NCBI GenBank assembly: GCA_014323965.1
Contig: JACONB010000041.1
Coordinates: 1 to 14,161 of the forward strand
Direction of reading: 5' to 3'
Length of the DNA stretch: 14,161 nt
Source: Prochloron sp. SP5CPC1
GTDB lineage: Bacteria; Cyanobacteriota; Cyanobacteriia; Cyanobacteriales; Prochloraceae
Below the pieces are notes generated by a model, which made no database searches, was not told the DNA's origin, and was given only the letters and a program-made list of their open reading frames with translations. Below are positions 1-6,876 of the stretch, in pieces. A program made the translations under genes and the position numbers. Each line of letters starts with the position of its first letter. Position 1 is the stretch's first letter.

Positions 1-632
1 TTTCCTTACTTAAAGAGACAGCTACAGCTAAATTTGACGAAACAGCAGAAGCTCACGTCCGTTTAGGTATCGACCCAAAATATACCGACCAGCAGTTGCG
101 CACTACGGTAAGTTTCCCCAAAGGAACAGGTCAAACAGTAAGAGTAGCAGTAATTACTCGAGGAGAGAAAGTAACTGAAGCGGAAATGGCAGGAGCAGAT
201 ATAGTTGGTTCCGAAGAACTGATTGAAGAAATCCAAAAAGGAAGAATGGATTTCGACTTGTTGATTGCCACCCCGGATATGATGCCTAAAGTTGCCAAAT
301 TAGGAAGATTATTAGGTCCAAGGGGTTTAATGCCCTCTCCTAAAGGAGGGACCGTGACTAACGATCTAACAGGAGCGATCGCCGACTTTAAAGGAGGTAA
401 ACAAGAATTTCGAGCCGACAGAACCGGGATAGTTCACGTCATGTTCGGCAAAGCTTCTTTCCCAGCAGAAGACCTCCTGGTCAACTTAAAAGCCTTGCAG
501 GAAACCATTGACCGGAATCGTCCCAGCGGTGCAAAAGGTCGCTATTGGCGCAGCGTGTATGTCTCAGCTTCCATGGGACCGTCAATCCAGGTCGATGTTA
601 GTGCTTTGCGAGATTTGAAGTTGACTGAATAA
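1..632 (+). CDS. rplA: 50S ribosomal protein L1, 5'-truncated by window edge
   Basis: This is the C-terminal 209 residues of ribosomal protein L1. L1 binds 23S rRNA at the mobile L1 stalk that guides E-site tRNA release, and in many bacteria it also represses translation of its own operon. The frame is open from the first full codon at position 3, and the internal TTG near 96 is not the start. Diagnostic L1 stretches are visible: AHVRLGIDPKY near the edge, the TPDMMPKVAKLGRLLGPRGLMP core, and FKGGKQEFRADRTGIVH followed by the C-terminal SSGPSIQVD-like segment (here ASMGPSIQVDVSAL). rplJ and rplL lie downstream on the same strand, the usual bacterial stalk-protein order. The 3' end of the gene contains the -35 element of the likely rplJ promoter. 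The reading frame is undamaged and identification is certain. Confidence 0.97.
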   Translation, partial: SLLKETATAKFDETAEAHVRLGIDPKYTDQQLRTTVSFPKGTGQTVRVAVITRGEKVTEAEMAGADIVGSEELIEEIQKGRMDFDLLIATPDMMPKVAKLGRLLGPRGLMPSPKGGTVTNDLTGAIADFKGGKQEFRADRTGIVHVMFGKASFPAEDLLVNLKALQETIDRNRPSGAKGRYWRSVYVSASMGPSIQVDVSALRDLKLTE

Positions 633-650
633 GGATAATTTTGATACAAT
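621..650 (+). promoter_or_regulatory. Candidate promoter for rplJ-rplL
   Basis: TTGACT (621-626) and TACAAT (645-650) are separated by 18 bases, which fits a sigma70-type promoter. The -35 box lies in the last codons of rplA. It would start transcription near 657, just ahead of the L10-type leader, so the leader can act on this transcript as well as on read-through from rplA. The call rests on box match only. Confidence 0.5.
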
Positions 651-675
651 TTGCCAACAACAATCAAAAACCAAC

Positions 676-800
676 AACCAACCCAAGACAGCAGGTGCCA
701 AAAGCTTAATTTCCTGCCGAGGTGGATACCAATACTCCCATAGTCAACCATGGGGGTAGAGTAAAACCCCGGCGAAATGCTAGGGGTTTAATTTTGTCTG
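676..800 (+). promoter_or_regulatory. Ribosomal protein L10 leader (autoregulatory mRNA structure)
   Basis: The 198-base gap before rplJ holds the expected structured leader. GCAGG (691-695) pairs with CCTGC (713-717) and is followed by CGAGGTGG, the kind of internal loop to which L10 or the L10-L7/L12 complex binds. A second stem pairs CTCCCAT (735-741) with ATGGGGG (750-756). A third pairs AAACCCC (764-770) with GGGGTTT (783-789) and runs into a T-rich tail, so it could act as an attenuator. The known role of such leaders is to let excess L10-L7/L12 reduce rplJ-rplL expression. Stem pairing and position are seen directly. The family assignment is from memory of the L10 leader and was not searched. 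Confidence 0.75.
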
Positions 801-830
801 CGCTCCCCCAAAAAGGAGGTGAGAAGAGAA

Positions 831-1358
831 ATGGGAAAAAGTCGGGAAGAGAAACAAGCCTTGGTGGCGGATCTCAAAGAAACGTTGAGTAATTCTCAAC
901 TAGCCGTGGTTATTGACTACAAAGGGCTATCGGTGGCAGAAATCACGGATTTGCGCGATCGCCTGCGCCCCACAGGTGCCATTTGTCAGGTGACCAAAAA
1001 CACCTTCATGCGCAAGGCGTGTGAAGAGGATGAAAACTGGCAGCCAATGACCCAATTTCTGGCAGGTTCATCAGCCTTTCTGCTGGTCAAAGACGATATT
1101 GGCGGTGCAGTTAGGGCTTATCAAGCATTCCAAAAAGACACCAAGAAAACAGAATTTCGCGGTGGCGTAATGCAGGGTCAAGCCTTAAACGAAGAGCAAG
1201 TAAAGGCGATTGCCGACTTGCCTTCTAAGGAAGAACTGATTGCCCAAATTGCTGGCGCCCTCAATTCTATTGGCACCAAACTAGCACGGGGTATCAACGA
1301 AGTGCCTGCATCTCTTGGTCGCGTTGTAGGAGCAATTGCCACCACTGATGAAGAGTAA
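831..1358 (+). CDS. rplJ: 50S ribosomal protein L10
   Basis: L10 anchors the L7/L12 dimers to the 23S rRNA and forms the base of the ribosomal stalk that recruits translation GTPases. The product is 175 residues and starts MGKSREEKQALVADLKE. It contains the typical VVIDYKGLSVAEITDLR stretch and the TKNTFMRKA segment. The C-terminal helix (about 130-175) is where L7/L12 dimers bind. I chose ATG 831 over the GTG at 819, because the strong Shine-Dalgarno AGGAGGT (814-820) overlaps that GTG and stands 10 bases before the ATG. The next gene, rplL, begins 34 bases after the stop. Expression is probably controlled by the leader upstream. It is intact and of normal length. Confidence 0.97.
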   Translation: MGKSREEKQALVADLKETLSNSQLAVVIDYKGLSVAEITDLRDRLRPTGAICQVTKNTFMRKACEEDENWQPMTQFLAGSSAFLLVKDDIGGAVRAYQAFQKDTKKTEFRGGVMQGQALNEEQVKAIADLPSKEELIAQIAGALNSIGTKLARGINEVPASLGRVVGAIATTDEE

Positions 1359-1392
1359 ACATTGTTTTTAATTTCAAAGAAGGAATCAATTC

Positions 1393-1791
1393 ATGTCTGC
1401 TACAACTGACGAAATATTGGAAAAGCTCAAATCCCTAACTCTGCTAGAAGCATCAGAATTAGTCAAGCAAATTGAAGAAGCATTTGGCGTCAGCGCTGCT
1501 GCTCCTGCTGGTGGGATGATGATGATGACACAAGGTGGTGCTGGTGGTGCTCCTGCTGAAGAAGAGAAAGAAGAGCAAACCGAATTCGACGTTATTCTCG
1601 ACGAAGTTCCCAGCGACAAGAAGATTGCCATTCTGAAGGTAGTTCGGGCTATTACTGGTTTAGGTCTGAAAGAAGCCAAAGAAATGGTAGAATCAGCTCC
1701 CAAGGCAATTAAGGAAGCAATTGCTAAAGAAGAAGCCGAGGAAATCAAGAAAAAGCTCGAAGATGCTGGTGCCAAAGTCACCATGAAGTAA
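1393..1791 (+). CDS. rplL: 50S ribosomal protein L7/L12
   Basis: L7/L12 is the multicopy stalk protein that contacts EF-Tu, EF-G and initiation factors. The 132-residue product has the three expected parts: an N-terminal dimerisation domain (MSATTDEILEKLKSLTLLEA), a flexible hinge rich in Ala, Gly and Met (about residues 34-55, including a run of four Met), and a C-terminal domain with the conserved KIAILKVVRAITGLGLKEAK and VESAPKAIKE segments. AAGGAA (1379-1384) supplies the ribosome-binding site. It is the last gene of the transcript and is followed within 11 bases by a strong hairpin terminator. There is no damage and identification is certain. Confidence 0.98.
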   Translation: MSATTDEILEKLKSLTLLEASELVKQIEEAFGVSAAAPAGGMMMMTQGGAGGAPAEEEKEEQTEFDVILDEVPSDKKIAILKVVRAITGLGLKEAKEMVESAPKAIKEAIAKEEAEEIKKKLEDAGAKVTMK

Positions 1792-1801
1792 ACTGAGTAC
1801 A

Positions 1802-1824
1802 ACTCGATCCATCGTGGATCGAGT
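1802..1824 (+). terminator. Terminator hairpin after rplL
   Basis: ACTCGATCC (1802-1810) and GGATCGAGT (1816-1824) form a perfect 9-bp stem with a 5-base loop, 11 bases past the rplL stop. The following bases are pyrimidine-rich (CCACCTTCTTCCCTTT) rather than a pure T run. It is symmetric, so it may also limit read-through from the minus-strand genes. Confidence 0.75.
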
Positions 1825-1851
1825 CCACCTTCTTCCCTTTGCGCGATAAAA

Positions 1852-2580
1852 TCATTCCCTAAAGAACGTCCCATTCAATTGCAATAATCGTCCTGTCCTA
1901 TAATCTTGGAATCCGGGACTCTGGTAATATAAAGCAAACCCCATTTCTTTGAGTTGATTTAACATCTCCTCAAAGAGGATTTGTCCCTCATAAAGAGGAA
2001 CAATAGATAATTCTAAGTGAATTCCCTTTATTTTCGAGATAATCTCATCTGCTCCTTTGAGAACTTGCTCCTCATAACCTTGGGTATCCATCTTGAGCAA
2101 AATTCCTGCCATACCATCCATATATTGAGCTGCTGCATCTGAAAGCTTCATCAGCTTAACTGTTTCTGAATCAAAATAGGTAGCATGAGGTGCAGCATCT
2201 ATATGGGCCTGTAACATGGGTAAAATAGAACTACTTTGGGAATTCTTGGCTATATTAATCTGGATTTCTCCATTTTCATCCCCAAGAGCACATCTTTCAG
2301 CCACCTCCCATCTCTTATTACCTTTGCTATTTTCAATTAATTTCTCATAAGCAGAAGATAAGGGTTCAAAGGAAACGACCTTACCTCCATAACCAATCTC
2401 GAATAGTTTCTGAGCAAATTGTCCTTCATTAGCTCCCACATCAAGGACTAAATCGATGTTTTGGTAAGTTAGCCTTTTGAGATACCCTTTTTCTTTTTCT
2501 TTTTTTTTTTAAACGGGATAATATTTAACAATATCAAACCCTAGGGAATGAATAAATTTTTTGATTTGTTTCTTCAACAT
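1852..2580 (-). pseudogene. FkbM-family methyltransferase, interrupted by in-frame stop at codon 24
   Basis: Members of this family are SAM-dependent methyltransferases, often found with polysaccharide or glycan genes. ATG at 2580 opens MLKKQIKKFIHSLGFDIVKYYPV, then a TAA (2511-2509) follows inside an A-rich tract, and the same frame continues with KKKEKEKGYLKRLTYQ and the SAM-binding motif DLVLDVGANEGQFA. Later family features include VVSFEPLSSAYEKL and LLKMDTQGYEEQVLKGA. Read through the stop, the product is 242 residues, a normal FkbM length. The only in-frame restart is GTG at 2439, which falls inside the SAM-binding motif and would remove DVG-preceding strand residues. The stop abuts an 11-base homopolymer (T2500-2510 on the plus strand). 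The downstream frame is otherwise undamaged. Either a recent nonsense change or a sequence error explains it. It sits 47 bases behind a broken glycosyltransferase gene and may have formed an operon with it. Confidence 0.8.
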
Positions 2581-2627
2581 AGTTCTCTAGAATTCTTTTT
2601 AACTAATATAGCATATTTTGGGAATAA

Positions 2628-3364
2628 TTATCTTCCTTTGATATCTGAATCTCCAACAGTATTGGGGGTAATGACCAAGGGAGGCACGGTACAAAATGCT
2701 CTCAAGCGCCGATAATGGATGTTCATGACCATGTCCACGCCTGAAGTGGGTTGCAATATTCGTTGGAGGGCTGGGATAGCCACGGCTGAAGCGGTTAAGG
2801 GAAAACAGAGGTTCATCAGTTGTTGTGCTCCTTTGGGTGAAATGGCATAGGCACAGGTACCAAAACATTATTGAGGGGCAATAGTGATGGCATGACGGTG
2901 GTTGCGACAAAAGCCTGTTGATTCGCCTGGGAGAGACCAGGGGGAAAAAAACTGCCCTGTAAATTCACCCCTGGTATAATCTCGATATCCAGAATTGAAT
3001 CAAAGTTATACCCAAAAAATACACAGTCCCAGGTGGCTGGAAGCTGCTGATAGATATGGGTAAATCCTGCTGCAAAATCCTGGCGCAACACCGCATCATC
3101 TTCGCAAATTATCAGGGGAGTGTCTTTTTCAACACATTGTTGCCACAACATTCGGTGGGACATGGCATTGCCAAGTTGGCCGGGGGTAAAGTGCTCATAT
3201 TGTCTGAACAGTAAACCCTGCTCGATGAGCTGCGATATATCTAACTCTCGCCCTTCGATCGCTTCCACCCAAACAAACTGAATATCTGATTGACGATTCA
3301 GCTGCTGAAATTTCTCACGACGATCGCTACGACGCTTCAGATTGAGAACACAGACCTGCAACAT
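2628..3364 (-). pseudogene. Glycosyltransferase family 25 (LPS-type), frameshifted
   Basis: Family-25 glycosyltransferases transfer sugars to lipopolysaccharide or other glycans. The first part begins at ATG 3364 (AGGAAGAG lies just upstream, which favours it over GTG 3379) and reads MLQVCVLNLKRRSDRREKF, with the family features GQLGNAMSHRMLWQQC and the acidic ICEDDAVL. After PLNN, near 2866, the frame runs into nonsense and stops at 2816. In the next frame the expected sequence continues immediately as FGTCAYAISPKGAQQLMNL and runs to 2628. One base is missing in the run A2862-2865 (plus strand). Restoring it gives a 245-residue protein. The sequence on both sides of the lesion is well conserved, so the change is recent or an assembly error. 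Confidence 0.85.
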
Positions 3365-3420
3365 AATTCTCTTCCTCACTCAATATTTATTCAGCTGTGA
3401 TTTTGCTATAATAAGGGGAA

Positions 3421-3514
3421 TGGTTGGGGTCCCAACCAGGGGGCTAGGTGATGTAAGACGGGGCACCCTGCGATTGCCGTTTGAATCCCGAATCCCCCGT
3501 GTTTTAACCGGGGG
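3421..3514. mobile_element. Small hairpin-bounded element, possible IS200/IS605-like remnant
   Basis: One end carries a stem-loop TGGTTGGG/CCCAACCA (3421-3438) and the other a stem-loop CCCCCG/CGGGGG (3494-3514) with a loop holding TTTTAA. Subterminal hairpins of this kind occur at the ends of IS200/IS605 elements and their short non-autonomous derivatives in cyanobacteria. No transposase remains. The stop codon of the minus-strand ankyrin remnant lies in the second hairpin, so the element may have replaced the natural end of that gene. Hairpins are seen; the element type is inference. Confidence 0.35.
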
Positions 3515-3805
3515 AGTGGATCAATTCTTCAGAAGCTTCCCCAGTAGCTTGAGCAATGAGATCGCCAAGATTCTGCCCACCAGGAAGTTTTGGACTACTA
3601 ATACGAGGGTTCAAAACCAATGGATCGGGATCTACATTGATTTTAGCGCCTGCTGAGATGAGCAGATTGATGATTTAATGCTGGAAGCTAAAGTCAAGGC
3701 AGTTTGCCCATTGCCATCTTTTTGCTCCAGATCGATACCTGATGCTAGGAGTTGTTTAACTTGTTCAACATCAGATTTTTGAATTGCTGCAAATAGTTTT
3801 TCCAT
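3504..3805 (-). pseudogene. Ankyrin-repeat protein, frameshifted and 3'-altered
   Basis: ATG 3805 opens MEKLFAAIQKSDVEQVKQLL, then ASGIDLEQKDGNGQTALTLA, a clear ankyrin repeat pattern. Near 3672-3690 the frame fails (it ends in TAG at about 3656). In the next frame the repeat resumes as INLLISAGAKINVDPDPLVL and continues through PRISSPKLPGGQNLGDLIAQ to EELIHSPG and a TAA at 3504. Compared with a normal repeat, about seven bases are missing at the junction. The final residues and stop lie inside a hairpin that may belong to an inserted element. Ankyrin repeats mediate protein-protein contacts, and no partner can be guessed. The gap to ftsW is small (51 bases). Confidence 0.75.
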
Positions 3806-3856
3806 ATTTTCGACTCATTAGATGGATCAAAGCTACATTTAGCTAATTTTTGTTAA

Positions 3857-5020
3857 TCACTTTGGCGAATGAATAGAAATGACCTTAGCCTCATTACTTT
3901 CCCGAGCAACCCGAATAAGTAAAGCGGCCAAGAATAAACTAGCAATAATGGAACTACCACCGTAACTTAAGAGGGGAAAAGGCAAACCAGTAGTAGGCAA
4001 TCCTCCCGCAGCCACGCCAATATTGAGCAGGGATTGCCCCACCAAAAAAACCATACTGCCCATGGCTACCAATCGCTTAACGGGATGAAGGCACTTCATG
4101 GCTACCAGGAGGGCGATGGTACCATAGGCAATCAGGAGCAGCAATAAAGTTACACTGCCCACGAAACCGAATTCTTCCGCAAATACGGAAAAGATAAAAT
4201 CGGTGTACTGAATAGGCAAGAAAAAATGTTTCTGTTGAGATAAACCGTAGCCAGCACCCCAGGTGCCCCCAGAACCGATGGCTAATAAACTTTGAACCAG
4301 TTGATAGCCGTCTCCCCGAGGATCTGCCCAGGGATCGAGAAAGCTAGTAATGCGACGCTGCTGATATTCGTTAATGGTAATACTGAGAGTCCCAACCAGC
4401 AAGCCTGCGATCGCCGTTGTCCCCAAATAAGCCAAAGGCAATCCCCCAGCGAGAGCAATGAGCCACAGACTCATACCGCATAAAGCAGTAGTACTTAAAT
4501 TGGGCTGGAGCAAAATTGAAGCCAGCACTGCCCCAAAAAGGAGCAGCCAACCCAATCTTACCCACCAACTCAATCGCTCCCATTGTCCGAAAAGTCGAGC
4601 GCTTTGCAGCACTAGGAAAGGTTTAATTAACTCAGAAGGTTGAATCACAGCCGGTCCTACCTTCAGCCAGCGAGTAGCCCCATTAATGGTAATGCCCAAA
4701 CCAGGAACGTGAGTCAAGATAATCAACCCAAGAACAATGAAAAAAACCCAGTGGCTGATTTTCCAGAGATTGTCTAAAGGGGATTTAGTGACAATATTAA
4801 AGCCGATAAATCCTAGCAGCGCCCAAGCTAATTGTCTTTTAAAATAAAATAATCCATCTCCGTAACCCACATCTCCCACAGGATAGGAGGCAGAATATAA
4901 AGCTACCAAACCAACAGATAGCCACAGGAAAGTCAACCACCGCAGTATTCTTGCACTCAGCGCCCAATGACGCACTGAGGGGTCAATAAAAGGAATTATA
5001 TATCGTAGAACTTGTAGCAT
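3857..5020 (-). CDS. ftsW: FtsW, SEDS-family septal peptidoglycan glycosyltransferase
   Basis: FtsW polymerises glycan strands from lipid II at the division septum with its partner transpeptidase FtsI/PBP3. The 387-residue product is an integral membrane protein with about ten hydrophobic segments. SEDS signatures are present: NGATRWLKVGP (113-123) followed by IQPSELIK (126-133), then FLDPWADPRGDGYQLVQSL (227-245), and QYTDFIFSVFAEEFG (271-285), where D274 matches the family's essential Asp. The C-terminal GLPFPLLSYGGSSI is also standard. A short charged tail follows. ATG 5020 gives the expected N-terminus; no clear Shine-Dalgarno is visible. RodA is the close paralogue. The FLDPxxDPxGxGYQ form and general length favour FtsW. 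The frame is intact although the flanking genes are all broken. Confidence 0.92.
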   Translation of the reverse strand: MLQVLRYIIPFIDPSVRHWALSARILRWLTFLWLSVGLVALYSASYPVGDVGYGDGLFYFKRQLAWALLGFIGFNIVTKSPLDNLWKISHWVFFIVLGLIILTHVPGLGITINGATRWLKVGPAVIQPSELIKPFLVLQSARLFGQWERLSWWVRLGWLLLFGAVLASILLQPNLSTTALCGMSLWLIALAGGLPLAYLGTTAIAGLLVGTLSITINEYQQRRITSFLDPWADPRGDGYQLVQSLLAIGSGGTWGAGYGLSQQKHFFLPIQYTDFIFSVFAEEFGFVGSVTLLLLLIAYGTIALLVAMKCLHPVKRLVAMGSMVFLVGQSLLNIGVAAGGLPTTGLPFPLLSYGGSSIIASLFLAALLIRVARESNEAKVISIHSPK

Positions 5021-5056
5021 TCAGAGTGGGCTAAATTTTAGATCTCATTGCTATAG

Positions 5057-5541
5057 TTATCTAACAAGACTAGGATTAACTTTTTTTAAATAATCCTCTA
5101 TTTGACGTGCAGTTTTGTGATCACCTTTTGGAGACATATTACCTGCTCTGGTAACATCTCGGCTGATCGGTTGCAATTAACCGAGCAAGATGTTCACAAT
5201 TCCAGCCAGTTAAAGTATACTCCCAATCAGTAAAACAATGAATGGCATGTTTCATGCGCTCAATAGTTTGTTCTGGTTCAAAAGCGATATCTTCAATGCT
5301 AATAAAAAATTTCTCCTCCTTTCTCTCAAATGGGCATGGGCCTTGACGGGTGAAAATATGTGGGTCTGGGGGACCAATTCCGTGGTGCCGGGACGGATCG
5401 GGTGGATTCTGCAGGTTGAGTGAACGTCCGTGACGCTCACTTGATGGATCCGAAAGGCTTTCAACCGCTTCAATTGTCTTTTTAGTATCATTCGCGAGGG
5501 TGGGCTGGATGCTTTTATTGGGTATTTTCTTCGGTTTTCAT
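5057..5541 (-). pseudogene. Remnant gene ending in an LRAT/NC domain, with two frameshifts
   Basis: ATG 5541 starts MKTEENTQ and meets a TAA. One frame over, an uninterrupted reading of 132 codons (5537-5142) runs NKSIQPTLANDTKKTIEAV, then a Pro/His-rich stretch (RHHGIGPPDPHIFTRQGPCP), then FFISIEDIAFEPEQTIERMK and TLTGWNCEHLARLIATDQ. NCEHLA matches the catalytic NCEHF motif of LRAT/NC-type proteins, which are papain-like thiol acyltransferases or hydrolases. Near 5160-5170 the frame shifts again and continues SRDVTRAGNMSPKGDHKTAR to a TAA at 5057. The LRAT N-terminal half with its His motif is not recognisable, so the open stretch may be a fusion of two remnants. It is almost certainly non-functional as encoded. 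Confidence 0.6.
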
Positions 5542-5550
5542 CTCACTAAT

Positions 5551-5810
5551 TTATGTTATATATAAGTTAACAAAATGTATGTTATGCAATTTGAGCGCTT
5601 CGCCGGGGTGTGGTGGGTTGTGCGTCTTCGTCGCTGGTGCCCGCACAACCTGGAAAACATTTGCCAACTCTGGGTTGCCTTCGACTGATAAAGCTTTATA
5701 AAGACTCTCCCGCTGGAGTCCACTATTTGTGTCATCCCCTGAGATCTGGTGATGTCTCCTAGGGCAGCTGTCACCATTGCAGGGTCACCATCTTCAAGGA
5801 AGGCTGTCAA
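5551..5810 (-). pseudogene. HigA/Xre-like addiction-module antidote, deleted in the helix-turn-helix
   Basis: The N-terminal part (TTG 5810) reads TAFLEDGDPAMVTAALGDIT then RSQGMTQI, the standard opening of the putative addiction-module antidote family, whose C-terminal Xre-type helix-turn-helix binds the operator. Right after MTQI the frame is lost (5722-5730) and the family sequence resumes in another frame: GLQRESLYKALSVEGNPELA then NVFQVVRA. About eight bases are missing, covering the residues that normally read ARDS or similar in the first helix of the DNA-binding motif. After VVRA the sequence departs from the family and ends at 5551. Codons upstream of 5810 (DIL) still fit the family, but a TAG at 5834 closes the frame, so the start is also lost. 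No cognate RelE/HigB-like toxin is adjacent. Confidence 0.75.
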
Positions 5811-5817
5811 AATGTCC

Positions 5818-6213
5818 CTATTTTGGGTGCTCTAGAAAAGCTTTGAGTGCAGCTTTGTATTTATTTTTTAACCGTGGGGAAACCAAACCACCCTGCTGAA
5901 TCCTTTCAAGAATAGTAGCTGAACATGAGCTTTGCGGAATAAGGCTACCAGCCTTAATCAATTTAGTTAGCTCTTTGGTATTTATTTTAAAGGCAAATCG
6001 ATAAGCAACAACAGACTCATGAATGATAAAATTTGGTACATCTGCGCCAGGTGAAAGAATACATGTAGTCTCGGAACCTTTTTTTTTAGTCGTTACGGTA
6101 ACAAACAAATAATTTCTCTGAGAGATTTGTGCAATTGCAATACAAAGATGCTGACACTGGGGAGATGTATATTTCAAAAATGCATCTCCCAAATTAATAG
6201 TTATTAGCCCCAT
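5818..6213 (-). CDS. Putative PemK/MazF-like toxin partner of Panacea antitoxin
   Basis: This 131-residue protein begins MGLITINLGDAFLKY at ATG 6213, with GAGG 6 bases upstream. The ATG at 6225 lacks such a site. The start lies 20 bases inside the end of the Panacea-domain gene, which indicates tight translational coupling. The first 75 residues look like an SH3-like beta barrel of the PemK/MazF type: GDAFLK (9-14), HLCIAIAQIS (22-31), a YLFVTVTTKK strand (35-44), CILSPGADVPNFIIHESVVA (51-70). A basic C-terminal segment follows (LKNKYKAALKAF). Panacea-domain antitoxins are known to pair with adjacent small toxins of many folds. That this one is a toxin and possibly an RNase or translation inhibitor is inference from position and fold resemblance. 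No enzymatic residues can be assigned with confidence. Confidence 0.6.
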   Translation of the reverse strand: MGLITINLGDAFLKYTSPQCQHLCIAIAQISQRNYLFVTVTTKKKGSETTCILSPGADVPNFIIHESVVAYRFAFKINTKELTKLIKAGSLIPQSSCSATILERIQQGGLVSPRLKNKYKAALKAFLEHPK

Positions 6214-6769
6214 GCAAAGCCTCATCTAAGTAAGCTTCCCAATTAGCTTCTTGCCTAATCTGTTCTATCTCTTCATCAGTTTTACCTATATGGCGCAAAA
6301 TATCTTCCACTAAAATTGGAATAGCTGAACCGTGAGGATTTTGCCATTCCGGAAAATTGTGAGTCCATTGGGCAACATCAAATGGATTAAGGTGTCCTAA
6401 CTTTTCATAGACTTTATTTAGAATTTGTTCTTCTTCTTGACAGAGTTCTCCATTTCCTGGATCATTTCGTAATGAAACATTGTATTTATCATTAGAACAA
6501 ATAAATTTAGACCAAAGAGATAAGTCGTCATCAACAGAGACCTTCTTAATCAAATCATAAACATTGCTAAGAACAGGACCATAATCCATGGACACGTAGT
6601 GGTCACCAGTAATTGGTTGCTCTATGCGTTTTAGGGCAATACGATCAGCAATATACAGCATTTTTAGCAAACCCAAGTACTTCATAGGTTTATTATGCAG
6701 CTTCAAGAGTACCGCTGCTGCTTCAATAGTTTTTGCTAAATGAAACCGAAACTGGATTGGCGTAACCAT
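6194..6769 (-). CDS. Panacea-domain (SocA/DUF4065-like) antitoxin
   Basis: The 191-residue product carries the Panacea domain (formerly DUF4065, the SocA/GepA type) over roughly residues 10-170. Visible signatures are KYLGLLKMLYIADRIALKR (30-48) and PITGDHYVSMDYGPVLSNVY (52-71), plus AQWTHNFPEW later. Panacea proteins neutralise unrelated small toxins encoded next to them (PanAT systems), and SocA acts as a proteolytic adaptor in Caulobacter. Two ATGs at 6787 and 6784 and one at 6769 are possible. GGAGGT (6782-6777) lies 7 bases before ATG 6769 and decides for it. The last 20 bases overlap the downstream small gene, the arrangement expected of a two-gene toxin-antitoxin operon. It appears intact. 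Confidence 0.8.
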   Translation of the reverse strand: MVTPIQFRFHLAKTIEAAAVLLKLHNKPMKYLGLLKMLYIADRIALKRIEQPITGDHYVSMDYGPVLSNVYDLIKKVSVDDDLSLWSKFICSNDKYNVSLRNDPGNGELCQEEEQILNKVYEKLGHLNPFDVAQWTHNFPEWQNPHGSAIPILVEDILRHIGKTDEEIEQIRQEANWEAYLDEALHGANNY

Positions 6770-6814
6770 CTGAACTACCTCCATCATCTATCCGAGAGTG
6801 CAACGTATTGAGTT

Positions 6815-6826
6815 TTGCCTTGGCAA
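6815..6826. promoter_or_regulatory. Inverted repeat in the panA leader, candidate operator
   Basis: TTGCC-TT-GGCAA is a short symmetric site between the predicted transcription start and the Panacea gene. It could be an autoregulatory operator or a small RNA hairpin. Evidence is symmetry and position only. Confidence 0.25.
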
Positions 6827-6847
6827 TACACCAGAACAGACCTCTAA

Positions 6848-6876
6848 ATTATAACAGATCGACCCCTCAACCTCAA
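6848..6876 (-). promoter_or_regulatory. Predicted promoter of the Panacea toxin-antitoxin pair
   Basis: On the minus strand TTGAGG (6876-6871), a 17-base spacer and a consensus TATAAT (6853-6848) form a good sigma70-type promoter. The -35 box covers the stop region of the upstream 77-residue gene. Transcription would start near 6841, leaving a leader of about 70 bases before ATG 6769. It suggests the pair is expressed independently of the upstream genes. Confidence 0.55.

Noticed and set aside
96..98. TTG as a start codon for rplA
   Set aside because: The same frame is open to the window edge and encodes conserved L1 sequence upstream, so the gene is simply cut by the window.
1386..1874. A 162-residue minus-strand reading frame opposite rplL
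   Set aside because: It is antisense to rplL and composed of low-complexity Ser/Ala stretches that mirror rplL codons. There is no family resemblance.
3342..3656. Plus-strand frame of 104 residues across the GT25 start and ankyrin remnant
   Set aside because: It overlaps recognisable minus-strand coding on both sides. Its middle part may derive from an element end, but it is not a gene.
5252..5491. Minus-strand frame of 79 residues
   Set aside because: The neighbouring frame carries the LRAT-type protein sequence through the same bases, so this is a shadow frame.
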